Below are positions 51,346 through 61,148 of a stretch of DNA of 64,000 nt, one piece after another. The notes beneath the pieces were generated by a model. The model did not search any database and had not been told where the DNA came from. It saw only the letters and a list, made by a program, of their open reading frames with translations. A program made the position numbers and the translations under genes. The stretch spans positions 3,162,001 through 3,226,000 of the forward strand of contig NZ_CP013443.1 of NCBI RefSeq assembly GCF_001718835.1, written 5' to 3'. Within the stretch, counting starts at the first letter, position 1. Each line of letters begins with the position of its first letter. Origin of the DNA: Burkholderia cepacia. GTDB taxonomy: Bacteria; Pseudomonadota; Gammaproteobacteria; Burkholderiales; Burkholderiaceae.

Positions 51346-52583
51346 GACTCGGCCCCTCCCTGAACCGCCTTGATCGGGATGATGCGTTCACTTGCCGCAC
51401 GCCCCGCCGGCGAAAGCTTGTCGGTGTAAAGCGGATCGGAACTGTCGAAAATCCGTTCGAATGGATCGCTCTTGTCGGAATGCTGGTATGCAAAGATCTT
51501 GCAATGGCCGAAGTTTGCGTCGAGATTGCGCCGGTACCGCTCCGCAAGATTGGTCGACAGCAGTTCCTGAAGCGTGTTCCGAGCAAGGTTGCCGAGGACC
51601 CATTCGCGGCCCAGCGGTTGTCCGTCGAGACCGTACGCCCACGGCGACGACAGCAACGTACCGTCGGGCATGATGCCGAACGATTCGTGCACGAGATCGC
51701 AGGGATTGCGTTCAGCGTCGTAGCTGCCCGGGAGGAGATGCTTCATTGCGCACTGCAGCTTCACGACCGGACCGCCAAGACGCGCCTCCATCCGCTTCAG
51801 CACGTCGATCGCGCGCAGATACTGGTCGCGCGTCGGCACCTTGCTGCGCGCGACGACGCCGCGCCCGACCGGAAACAGCCGCATCAGCAGCAGCTTGCTG
51901 ACGCCTTCGTCGTGCAGCACCTGATAGAGCCGCTGCAAGTGCTCGTCCGCCAGGATATCGGTCGTCAGCGGCAATTCGGCGCGCGTCTTGCATCCCGCCG
52001 CGATGAAATCCCGGGCACGCTTCAGATTGCCTAGCGCATATCCGTCCGGGCGATTCGCGACATCCGCGAGCGACTCGGCGTCGAACGTGAAGTTGTATTC
52101 ACTGATATGCGGACTGATGAGTGCAGTCGGCACCTTGGCGCTACCGGCTCCGGTCACGGTCAGCGTGACGTTGTCGCGTCCCAGTTTTTCCGCCGCGTAT
52201 CGCAACAGTTCCAGGTTTTCCGGGAGCGTCAGCGCATCGCCGCCGGATATATCGATTCTCGCGTCGAAATCACGCAGGTTGTCGATCAACAGCTTCTTGC
52301 CGGCGAGATCCAGTTCCTGGCCACGCCCGGACCGTATCGCGGCGGCCTGCGCATAGATGTTCGGATATCGGGAATCCAGCGGAAACACTTCCGAAACCCC
52401 GAGACCACGCGAGTGCATGTGCAGCTCGCTCCCGCGCTTCTGCACGTGAACCGCGTCGACGCAGCAGATTTCACAATCCCACGGACAAACGAGCGTGGTG
52501 TTGTATATCAGGTCCACTTTCTTTTTCACCGGTTCGGCAGTCGCCGTCCCTTCGGCCAGAATTTCACCTCGGAGTTCTCTCAT
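51342..52583 (-). CDS. Radical SAM enzyme with degenerate SPASM-like C-terminus
   Basis: A 413-aa radical SAM enzyme with Cys33, Cys37 and Cys40 (CPWDCEICC) for the SAM-bound cluster, a GGDALTLPENLELL core element, and a C-terminal part that looks like a SPASM/twitch domain: cysteines in KLQCAMKH and ERNPCDLVHE, the FGIMPDGTLLSSPWAYG stretch and LGNLARNTLQELL. The usual cysteine after PDG is replaced by SS, so the auxiliary cluster may be incomplete or lost. SPASM proteins often modify peptides, but no precursor peptide is evident nearby. It is the first gene of the accessory operon and overlaps the flavoenzyme gene by 4 bp, which suggests the two act together. Confidence 0.87.
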   Translation of the reverse strand: MRELRGEILAEGTATAEPVKKKVDLIYNTTLVCPWDCEICCVDAVHVQKRGSELHMHSRGLGVSEVFPLDSRYPNIYAQAAAIRSGRGQELDLAGKKLLIDNLRDFDARIDISGGDALTLPENLELLRYAAEKLGRDNVTLTVTGAGSAKVPTALISPHISEYNFTFDAESLADVANRPDGYALGNLKRARDFIAAGCKTRAELPLTTDILADEHLQRLYQVLHDEGVSKLLLMRLFPVGRGVVARSKVPTRDQYLRAIDVLKRMEARLGGPVVKLQCAMKHLLPGSYDAERNPCDLVHESFGIMPDGTLLSSPWAYGLDGQPLGREWVLGNLARNTLQELLSTNLAERYRRNLDANFGHCKIFAYQHSDKSDPFERIFDSSDPLYTDKLSPAGRAASERIIPIKAVQGGAES

Positions 52584-52700
52584 GTTTTTCTCTATTTAAT
52601 TGAAAACAAACCACCCCATTCGCGCCCGAGCGAAAATGGCCAAACCAGCACCCGCCAGGCACGCCTCCGCACCTCGCGCTCAAAAAAGGCGAGACGACCG

Positions 52701-52706
52701 AATATA
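52701..52706 (-). promoter_or_regulatory. Putative -10 element of the accessory operon
   Basis: TATATT on the minus strand, 118 bp before the first radical SAM gene, in AT-rich DNA. The -35 region is weak (TTCGCA at 20-bp spacing), so this is tentative. Confidence 0.3.
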
Positions 52707-53684
52707 CAAACCACTTACACGGGAATGCGAATTACACAAGACAGCACAAAGCAAGATAGCCACAGCTATCCAAGCAGCACCTCAATTCATTGAAAGACTT
52801 CACGCAAATTCGATTTGCGCCGCCCATTTCCGACGCAATAGCAGCCATCGCCACGCCGGAACGGATAATTCACTTCAACCCGCGGCAATTCTCCAATCGC
52901 AGCAGAATCTTTCTGATTTGAATATTGCGCGTCAATCCTGAATGCCCACAGCCGGCAATCGCCGGGGCGCATCGATGACAGAGCGACCTGCTCGTCACAC
53001 CATCTTGCCGAAACGCGCATTCGCACCACGGCATTCACGCACCAGCAGCATGGCGATGCTGCCGCCCCAGTCGCGAGCCCCCCCCGCATCGACAAGTACT
53101 CCGTCCCGCTCACGGCAGGAAAGGCCACTCTTTACCGTGTGACACGCCCGTGCGCAGAACCCTCGGAATCGGTATATTGGATTTTCGCTTTAGCCATAAG
53201 ATGCGATGCCATGATATTCCGTTTTTAATTATCAATATCACAAAACAATCACATCGCCGACACACGAGCACCCCACCCGCACCAAACCGACCGAAAGGAA
53301 AATGAAATAAATCACCGCGCCAATCTGACCTTACCCAACACGAGAAACGCCAATCGACTTTCTCCTGTTCGATTAAGAATCTGCATCAAAATTAACAAGC
53401 CTAATTTTTCCTGTCAAACTTTTTTTGATGAACCGAAACGCGTGCATTTCGATTTTGAGAAAGAGAGGCGTGCCGGAACGGAAGAACGTGTCGAGTGACA
53501 GTTGGCGATACACGGGAATGTGCTTGCGATGGCCATCATCGAAGACTCGACGACGGTGCAGAAAGCAGACAGTGTCCGGGTCAGTCACAGTCCGATCTGA
53601 CGGCCGGATCAAGGGCTGTACCTACGTGACAGCGAAGCGAGACCGGAATGCGTTGACGCGCGCGGATCAGGAGCCGTGCCGCGG

Positions 53685-53870
53685 TCAGCTCACGCGTACA
53701 CGGGCGTTGTCCCCGATCTTGATCGTCGCGTTACCGATCCTCGCCTGAATGCGCGGTTCCGCCGCGACCACATCCGGAATTGCGCCGCCGTCTCGACATT
53801 CATGCGTTCGACCGGCAATCAGCATGCGGGAACGTCGAGTGCGCGACGCATATCCGGAGTCCTGCTTACG
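53685..53870 (-). pseudogene. Possible gene remnant at island boundary
   Basis: On the minus strand a frame ending at 53685 has coding-like composition over about 35 residues (PDVVAAEPRIQARIGNATIK followed by IGDNARVRVS and stop) but no sensible start and no intact upstream part. It could be the 3' end of a lost gene. I do not recognise the family. Confidence 0.25.
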
Positions 53871-53881
53871 TCGATCGTTCG

Positions 53882-54649
53882 TCACTGAATGGAACGGAAA
53901 TCCGGCTTGCGCTTCTCGAAGAACGCCGTCATCGCCTCGCGCGCTTCAGGCGCGCGCAGCATCGCGCCGAACTGCTGCCCCTCTTCCGCCATCCGGTCGG
54001 CGATCGACACGCCGCCGGTCTCCTTCAGCAGCGCCTTTGTCACGCGCAGCGATGCCGCCGGCAGCGCCGCGAGCTTCGCCGCCTGCTTCGCCGCGAACGC
54101 GTCGAGCTCGGCCGCCGGCAGCACGCGGTTGACGATGCCGATCCGGTGCGCTTCCAGCGCGTCGAACGCCTCGCCGAGCAGCAGCTTCTCGGCGGCAACC
54201 TGATGGCCGGCCAGACGCGGCAGCAGCACGCTCGACGCGGCTTCCGGGCACAGGCCGAGCTGCGCGAACGGCAGCGAGAACGTCGCGGTGTCGGCCGCGT
54301 AGACCAGATCGCAGTGCAGCAGCATCGTCACGCCGACGCCGATCGCCAGGCCCGGCACGGCGGCCACGATCGGCTTGCTCGCGGTGCTGATCCGTGCAAG
54401 GAACTGGAACACCGGAGCGGTGTCGTCCTTCGGCGGCGCCTTCAGGAAATCCTCGAGATCGTTCCCCGCGGTGAAATTGCCGTCGCTGCCGCGCAGCAGG
54501 ATCACGCGCGTCGCCTTGTCTTCCTGCGCGTCGGCGAGCGCATCGGCCATCGCCTGGTACATCGCCGCCGTCAGCGCGTTCTTCTTCGCCGGGCGCGAGA
54601 TCGTGATCGTCATCACGCCTTCGGCGCGTTCCACTTGAATTTCCGCCAC
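53882..54649 (-). CDS. Enoyl-CoA hydratase
   Basis: A 255-aa crotonase-family protein that hydrates trans-2-enoyl-CoA, or carries out a related isomerase step. Oxyanion-hole segments are visible in GNFTAGNDLEDF and the VPGLAIGVGVTMLLHCDLVY helix. The glutamates of typical hydratases are in the CPEAASSVLLPRL region, where one Glu is present. The start is a GTG at 54649 with AGGAG six bases upstream. It is the last gene of a minus-strand beta-oxidation set (acyl-CoA dehydrogenase, FadB-like, thiolase, this gene), 91 bp after the thiolase. Confidence 0.88.
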   Translation of the reverse strand: MAEIQVERAEGVMTITISRPAKKNALTAAMYQAMADALADAQEDKATRVILLRGSDGNFTAGNDLEDFLKAPPKDDTAPVFQFLARISTASKPIVAAVPGLAIGVGVTMLLHCDLVYAADTATFSLPFAQLGLCPEAASSVLLPRLAGHQVAAEKLLLGEAFDALEAHRIGIVNRVLPAAELDAFAAKQAAKLAALPAASLRVTKALLKETGGVSIADRMAEEGQQFGAMLRAPEAREAMTAFFEKRKPDFRSIQ

Positions 54650-54740
54650 AACCGTCTCCTTTGATTTTCCTCTACCGGAACGAGAAACGGTGCGCGAGCC
54701 CGTGGCCCGCGCACCGTCGTCGCTTTGCGTCGCGTCCTGC

Positions 54741-55940
<1,200 letters not shown>

Positions 55941-55967
55941 TTGAGACTCCTTGCCTTATCCGCTCGC

Positions 55968-58403
55968 TCAGTTACGCACCGGCTTGCCGGTCTGCAACAT
56001 GCCCATGATCCGTTCCTGCGTCTTCTGCGTGCCCAGCAGCTCGACGAACGCACGGCGCTCGAGCGCGAGCAGCCACTGCTCGTCGACGAGGCTGCCGGCT
56101 TCGACGTCGCCGCCGCACACGGCTTCGGCGATGCGGCTCGCGATCAGGTAGTCGTGGTCGCTGATGAAGCGGCCGTCGCGCATGTTGACGAGCGATGCCT
56201 TGATCGTCGCGATCGCCGAGCGGCCCGCGACCGGCACGTCCTTCGCACGCAGCGGTGCGCGGTAGCCGGTGGCGGCCAGCGCGCGCGCTTCCTTCTTCGC
56301 GGTGTCGAGCAGTTCGAACACGTTGAAGACGATCGTGTCGGACGGCTTCACGTAGCCCATCGCGCGTGCATCGTGCGCGGAGGCCGAGACCTTCGCCATC
56401 GCCGCGTTCTCGAACGACTTCGTGACGAACTTCAGGATGTCGGTGGTCGCGTTCGCGGCCGTCGCGGCGTCCGCTGCGCGCAGCGCCGCTTCCTTCAGGC
56501 CGCCGCCCGCCGGCACGAGGCCGACACCCACTTCGACGAGGCCGATGTAGCTCTCGACGTGCACGACGCGCTTCGCGCTGTGCAGCATCAGCTCGCACCC
56601 GCCGCCGAGCGCGATGCCCGACACGGCCGCGACGACCGGCACGTTCGCGTACTTCACGCGCAGCATGCCTTCCTGGAACTTCTTCACGAACGGCTCGATG
56701 CCCTTCGCGCCGCCCATCATGAACGCGGGCATCGCCTCTTCGAGGTTCGCGCCGGCCGAGAACGGGCCGCCCGGCGTGCCGAGCTTCAGCGACGTCGGCT
56801 GCCAGATCACCACGCCCTTGTAGTCCTTCTCCGCGAGTTCGATCGCCTGCACGAGGCCGTCGATCACGCTCGGGCCGATCGTGTTCATCTTCGACTTGAA
56901 CGACACGATCACGACGTCGTCCTCACCCGCACGATCGTCGACCCATGCGCGCACCGCGTCGGTCTCGAACAGCGTCTTGCCGTACGTCTTCGGATCGGCG
57001 CCCGCTTCGCCGAGCAGCGGCGCACGGAACACCTGCTTGTCGTAGACGGCCAGGTCCGAGCGCGGCACGAAGCGCTTCGCAGCCGGCGCCCACGAGCCTT
57101 CGGCCGTGTGCACGCCGCCCTTCTCGGCAACCGCTCCTTCGAGCACCCACGACGGCAGCGGTACGTTCGCGAGCGCCTTGCCGGCCGCGATGTCTTCCTG
57201 CACCCATTCGGCAACCTGCTTCCAGCCGGCGGCCTGCCAGCCTTCGAACGGACCTTCGTTCCAGCCGAAGCCCCAGCGGATCGCGAGGTCGACGTCGCGC
57301 GCGTTGTCGGCGATCGACTCGAGATGCACGCCGATGTAGTGGAACACGTCGCGGAAGATCGACCACAGGAACTGCGCGTGCGGATGGTCCGTCTCGCGCA
57401 GCAGCTTCAGGCGTTCCGCCGGCGGGCGCTTCAGGATGCGGCCGACGGTTTCGTCCGCCTTCGCGCCCGAATCGACGTAGGTGCCCGTCTTCGCGTCGAG
57501 CACCTTGATCGCCTTGCCTTCCTTCTTGTAGAAACCGCCGCCCGTCTTCTGGCCGAGCGCGCCCTGCTTCACCAGTTCGGCGAGCACGGCGGGCGTCTGG
57601 TAGACCGGAAAGAACGGATCGTCGGCGAGGTTGTCCTGCATCGTCTTGATCACGTGCGCCATCGTGTCGAGGCCGACCACGTCCGCGGTGCGGAACGTCG
57701 CCGACTTCGCGCGGCCGAGGCGGCTGCCCGTCAGGTCGTCGACTTCGTCGAAGCGCAGGCCGAACTTCGCGGCCTCGGTGATCACCGCGAGGATCGAGAA
57801 GATGCCGACGCGGTTCGCGATGAAGTTCGGCGTGTCCTTCGCGCGCACGACGCCCTTGCCGACGATGCTCGTCAGGAAGGTTTCGAGCTGGTCGAGGATC
57901 TCCGGGCGCGTATGCGCGGTCGGGATCAGCTCGACGAGGTGCATGTAGCGCGGCGGGTTGAAGAAGTGCACGCCGCAGAAGCGCGACTTCAGCTCGTCCG
58001 AGAAACCTTCGGACAGCTTCGTGATCGACAGGCCCGACGTGTTGGTCGCGAAGATCGCGTGCGAAGCGATGTGCGGCGCGACCTTCTTGTACAGGTCGTG
58101 CTTCCAGTCCATCCGCTCGGCGATCGCTTCGATCACGACGTCGCACTCGGCGAGCTTCGCGATGTCGTCTTCGTAGTTCGCGGCTTCGAGGTATTTCGCG
58201 TCGTCCTTCACGCCGAACGGTGCAGGCGACAGCTTCTTCAGGTTCTCGATCGCCTTCAGCGCGATCGCGTTTTTCGGGCCTTCCTTGGCCGGCAGGTCGA
58301 ACAGCAGCACCGGCACGCGCGCGTTGATGAGGTGCGCGGCGATCTGCGCGCCCATCACGCCGGCGCCCAGCACGGCGACCTTGCGAATCAGGAAATTGCT
58401 CAC
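55968..58403 (-). CDS. 3-hydroxyacyl-CoA dehydrogenase / enoyl-CoA hydratase, dehydrogenase-first order
   Basis: An 811-aa bifunctional beta-oxidation protein. The NAD-binding domain comes first (VAVLGAGVMGAQIAAHLI at residues 9-26; FFNPPRYMHLVELIP), then the C-terminal hydroxyacyl-CoA domain, and the crotonase domain lies in the second half (VVAAVSGIALGGGCELMLHS, VEVGVGLVPAGGG with the hydratase Glu). This order is opposite to E. coli FadB/FadJ, where the crotonase domain is first, and matches FadN-type proteins. It carries out hydration and NAD-dependent oxidation of enoyl-CoA. It lies between the acyl-CoA dehydrogenase and thiolase genes. Confidence 0.92.
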   Translation of the reverse strand: MSNFLIRKVAVLGAGVMGAQIAAHLINARVPVLLFDLPAKEGPKNAIALKAIENLKKLSPAPFGVKDDAKYLEAANYEDDIAKLAECDVVIEAIAERMDWKHDLYKKVAPHIASHAIFATNTSGLSITKLSEGFSDELKSRFCGVHFFNPPRYMHLVELIPTAHTRPEILDQLETFLTSIVGKGVVRAKDTPNFIANRVGIFSILAVITEAAKFGLRFDEVDDLTGSRLGRAKSATFRTADVVGLDTMAHVIKTMQDNLADDPFFPVYQTPAVLAELVKQGALGQKTGGGFYKKEGKAIKVLDAKTGTYVDSGAKADETVGRILKRPPAERLKLLRETDHPHAQFLWSIFRDVFHYIGVHLESIADNARDVDLAIRWGFGWNEGPFEGWQAAGWKQVAEWVQEDIAAGKALANVPLPSWVLEGAVAEKGGVHTAEGSWAPAAKRFVPRSDLAVYDKQVFRAPLLGEAGADPKTYGKTLFETDAVRAWVDDRAGEDDVVIVSFKSKMNTIGPSVIDGLVQAIELAEKDYKGVVIWQPTSLKLGTPGGPFSAGANLEEAMPAFMMGGAKGIEPFVKKFQEGMLRVKYANVPVVAAVSGIALGGGCELMLHSAKRVVHVESYIGLVEVGVGLVPAGGGLKEAALRAADAATAANATTDILKFVTKSFENAAMAKVSASAHDARAMGYVKPSDTIVFNVFELLDTAKKEARALAATGYRAPLRAKDVPVAGRSAIATIKASLVNMRDGRFISDHDYLIASRIAEAVCGGDVEAGSLVDEQWLLALERRAFVELLGTQKTQERIMGMLQTGKPVRN

Positions 58404-58515
58404 GGGATGTCTCCGGATAGTGTCGTGCAGCGCGGAGGTTGGGGCTGCACGGAGAAGTGAGTACCAGGAACCGTTGCATCCGGGCGGCGCGCGTCGCGCC
58501 CCGCCCGGACTCGCA

Positions 58516-60303
58516 TCAGAACAGCGATTCGTCGACTTCCATCATCGTCTTCGAACCGGCGCGCGCGGCGCGGATCGTCGCGGCCGTTTCGGGCAGCAGG
58601 CGCGCGAAGTAGAAGCGCGCCGTCGCGAGCTTCGACTTGTAGAACGGATCACCCGACGCTTCGTTGTCGAGGGCGAGACGCGCCATGCGCGCCCAGAAGT
58701 ACGAGAACACCAGGTGGCCGACGGTGCGCAGGTACGGCACGGCGGCAGCGCCGACTTCGTCGGGGTTCTGCATCGCCTTCATGCCGATTTCCATCGTCAG
58801 CTTCTGCACCTTGTCGCCGATGTCGGCGAGCGGGTTGATGAACTCGGCCATCTCCGGCTTCACGCCTTCGGCTTCCGCGAATTCCGTGACGAGCTTGCCG
58901 AACTTCTTCAGCTTCGCGCCCATGTCGCCGAGCACCTTGCGGCCCAGCAGGTCGAGCGACTGGATCGAGTTCGTGCCTTCGTAGATCATGTTGATCCGCG
59001 CGTCGCGCACGTACTGCTCCATGCCCCACTCGGAGATGAAGCCGTGGCCGCCGTAGATTTGCATCGCGTGGTTGGTCGACTCGAACGCGTTGTCGGTCAG
59101 GAACGCCTTGATGATCGGCGTGAGCAGCGCGACGAGATCGGCCGCTTCCTTGCGCACCGCTTCATCAGCATGCGACAGTTCCTTGTCGATCTGCAGCGCG
59201 GACCAGTACGTGAACGCGCGCGCGCCTTCGGCATAGGCCTTCTGCGTGAGCAGCATGCGGCGCACGTCGGGGTGCACGATGATCGGGTCGGCCGGCTTGT
59301 CCGGTGCCTTCGGGCCCGTCAGCGAGCGCATCTGCAGGCGTTCCTTCGCGTACGTCAGCGAGTTCTGGTAAGCGACTTCCGTCAGGCCCAGGCCCTGCAT
59401 GCCGACGCCCAGACGCGCGGCGTTCATCATCACGAACATCGCGTTGAGGCCCTTGTTCGGCTCGCCGACCATCCAGCCCTTCGCGTTGTCGAGGTTCATC
59501 ACGCACGTCGAGTTGCCGTGGATGCCCATCTTGTGCTCGATCGAGCCGCACTTGATGCCGTTGCGCTCGCCCGGCTCGCCCGAGGCGTCCGGAATGAACT
59601 TCGGCACGATGAACAGCGAGATCCCCTTCGTGCCCTGCGGCGCGTCCGGCAGGCGCGCGAGCACGAGGTGGATGATGTTCTTCGACATGTCGTGCTCGCC
59701 GCTCGAGATGAAGATCTTCGTGCCGCTGATCGAGTACGAGCCGTCGCCGTTCGGTTCGGCCTTGGTGCGCAGGATGCCGAGATCGGTGCCGCAGTGCGGC
59801 TCGGTCAGGCACATCGTGCCCGTCCATTCGCCCGACACGAGCTTCGGCAGGTACTGCTTCTGGAGTTCCGGCGCGCCGTGCGCGTGCAGGCATTCGTACG
59901 CGCCGTGCGACAGGCCCGGATACATCGTCCATGCCTGGTTCGCCGAGTTCAGCATTTCGTAGAGCGCGTTGTTCACGAACGCGGGCAGGCCCTGGCCGCC
60001 GTAGTCCGGATCGCAGCCGAGCGCCGGCCAGCCGGCCTCGACGTATTGCCGGTAGGCCTCCTTGAAGCCGGTCGGGGTCTTCACGACGCCGTCGCCTTCA
60101 TACGTGCAGCCTTCGCGGTCGCCGACCTGGTTCAGCGGGAACAGTACCTCGGAGCAGAACTTGCCCGCTTCCTCGAGAACCTGGTTGATCGTGTCGGCGT
60201 CGAGGTCCGCATGCTTGGGCATTTGCTTGACTTCGGCTTCGACGTTCAGAAGCTCGTGCAACACGAATTGCATGTCGCGCAGCGGCGCGGCGTACTGTCC
60301 CAT
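58516..60303 (-). CDS. Acyl-CoA dehydrogenase, long C-terminal type
   Basis: A 595-aa flavoprotein of the acyl-CoA dehydrogenase family, in the long group with an extra C-terminal domain that includes DmdC-like enzymes. Conserved segments: CLTEPHCGTDLG near the flavin site, the MNAARLGVGMQGLGL helix, YGGHGFISEWGMEQ, and the catalytic-glutamate region INMIYEGTNSIQSLDLLGRK. It feeds electrons to ETF. The ATG at 60303 has GGAGAGAG just before it; a TTG at 60315 would overlap that site. It is the first structural gene after the TetR regulator. Exact acyl substrate is unknown. Confidence 0.91.
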   Translation of the reverse strand: MGQYAAPLRDMQFVLHELLNVEAEVKQMPKHADLDADTINQVLEEAGKFCSEVLFPLNQVGDREGCTYEGDGVVKTPTGFKEAYRQYVEAGWPALGCDPDYGGQGLPAFVNNALYEMLNSANQAWTMYPGLSHGAYECLHAHGAPELQKQYLPKLVSGEWTGTMCLTEPHCGTDLGILRTKAEPNGDGSYSISGTKIFISSGEHDMSKNIIHLVLARLPDAPQGTKGISLFIVPKFIPDASGEPGERNGIKCGSIEHKMGIHGNSTCVMNLDNAKGWMVGEPNKGLNAMFVMMNAARLGVGMQGLGLTEVAYQNSLTYAKERLQMRSLTGPKAPDKPADPIIVHPDVRRMLLTQKAYAEGARAFTYWSALQIDKELSHADEAVRKEAADLVALLTPIIKAFLTDNAFESTNHAMQIYGGHGFISEWGMEQYVRDARINMIYEGTNSIQSLDLLGRKVLGDMGAKLKKFGKLVTEFAEAEGVKPEMAEFINPLADIGDKVQKLTMEIGMKAMQNPDEVGAAAVPYLRTVGHLVFSYFWARMARLALDNEASGDPFYKSKLATARFYFARLLPETAATIRAARAGSKTMMEVDESLF

Positions 60304-60361
60304 GACTCTCTCCAAAGGTGGGCAAAACGGCTCGAGCTCCTGGCGGGCGGATCACGCGCCG

Positions 60362-60961
60362 CTAACGGCTCTCGCTCTGATACGAAACAATCGTCTTTTC
60401 CAGCGCGGCCCACGTGAGGCGCACGGCATCCGGCGAATGCAGGAAACGTGCGTCGTGATGCAGGCCGAGCGTGAAGCTGTACAACTCGAAGAGCATCAGG
60501 TCCGGATCGGTATCCGCACGCAGATGGCCTTCTTCCTTCGCCTGCGAAATGGCACGCAGCATCGCGGCACGCCAGGCCGTCACGCTCGCGATCAACTGCT
60601 CGCGCACGGGGCTGTCAGGCCGGTCGTCGTACTCGACCGCACCGCTGATGTAGATGCATCCCGTCGTCACCTCCTGGATGCGCTTCTCCGTCCAGCGGGC
60701 CAGCATCGCCCGAAGGCGCGGCAAGCCTCGCGGCTCGCGCAGGCTCGGAAAGAACACCTCGTTCTCGAAACGATGGTGATACTCGCGGACGACCTCGACC
60801 TGCAGGTCCTCGCGCGATCCGAAGTGCGCGAACACGCCGCTCTTGCTCATCTGCATGCGCTCGGCCAGCAGGCCGATCGTCAGCCCCTCCAGCCCGTCAC
60901 GGCTGGCGAGATCCAAAGCAGCTTCAAGTATCGCGGCACGCGTCTGTTCGCCTTTTCGCAT
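60362..60961 (-). CDS. TetR/AcrR-family regulator
   Basis: A 199-aa TetR-type repressor with the N-terminal helix-turn-helix (LTIGLLAERMQMSKSGVFAHF at residues about 27-47) and a helical ligand-binding domain with YsiA-like features. It directly precedes the beta-oxidation genes on the same strand, 58 bp before the acyl-CoA dehydrogenase, and probably represses them and itself until an acyl-CoA binds, as FadR-like TetR proteins do in related bacteria. A nested inverted repeat at 60976-61005, upstream of this gene, is a likely operator. Confidence 0.88.
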   Translation of the reverse strand: MRKGEQTRAAILEAALDLASRDGLEGLTIGLLAERMQMSKSGVFAHFGSREDLQVEVVREYHHRFENEVFFPSLREPRGLPRLRAMLARWTEKRIQEVTTGCIYISGAVEYDDRPDSPVREQLIASVTAWRAAMLRAISQAKEEGHLRADTDPDLMLFELYSFTLGLHHDARFLHSPDAVRLTWAALEKTIVSYQSESR

Positions 60962-60975
60962 AGCTATTTCTGTAA

Positions 60976-61005
60976 CCGTTCGGGGGTTCGAATAAAATCG
61001 AACGG
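60976..61005. promoter_or_regulatory. Nested inverted repeats, candidate TetR operator
   Basis: CCGTTCG (60976-60982) pairs with CGAACGG (60999-61005), and inside it TTCGA (60987-60991) pairs with TCGAA (60998-61002), overlapping by part of the right arm. It lies 15 bp before the TetR start codon, a usual place for autoregulation. Confidence 0.55.
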
Positions 61006-61148
61006 CCGTACTATTATTGAGTGCGGCCGCTCGCGAAACAAGGAAATTATTAGAAACCGGTGTCTAACCGAGCCGCTATTTTGCGCGATTCGGGCCGCAT
61101 TGGAAGCGGTTTTCCGCACGGGCGTGCAGAAATGATTTAAGCGGGCGC

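Larger units (their letters stand above)
52584..53881. other. AT-richer gene-free region upstream of the accessory operon
   Basis: About 1.3 kb with visibly lower GC than the rest of the window and no reading frame with convincing codon bias on either strand. On the minus strand TATATT at 52701-52706 is a good -10 candidate for the operon, 118 bp before its first start codon, without a clear -35; TTGACG at 52930-52935 is an alternative -35. A hairpin GATAGC-CACA-GCTATC lies at 52755-52770 in the leader. The stretch 53685-53881, just beyond the enoyl-CoA hydratase stop, may contain a degraded gene end. The low GC and lack of genes suggest an acquired or decayed junction. Confidence 0.6.

Noticed and set aside
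52596..52619. Seven-codon frame MGWFVFN just upstream of the first radical SAM gene, considered as a minimal precursor or leader peptide
   Set aside because: No ribosome site precedes it, and a frame this short is expected by chance; there is no leader-recognition domain in the radical SAM protein to support a peptide substrate.
52787..53128. Minus-strand frame of 113 codons with several cysteines, considered as a RiPP precursor
   Set aside because: Codon use is unlike neighbouring genes, there is no ribosome site, and the composition has no leader/core pattern.
53373..53612. Minus-strand frame of 79 codons in the AT-rich region
   Set aside because: No recognisable family, no ribosome site, and an opposing frame of similar quality covers the same DNA.
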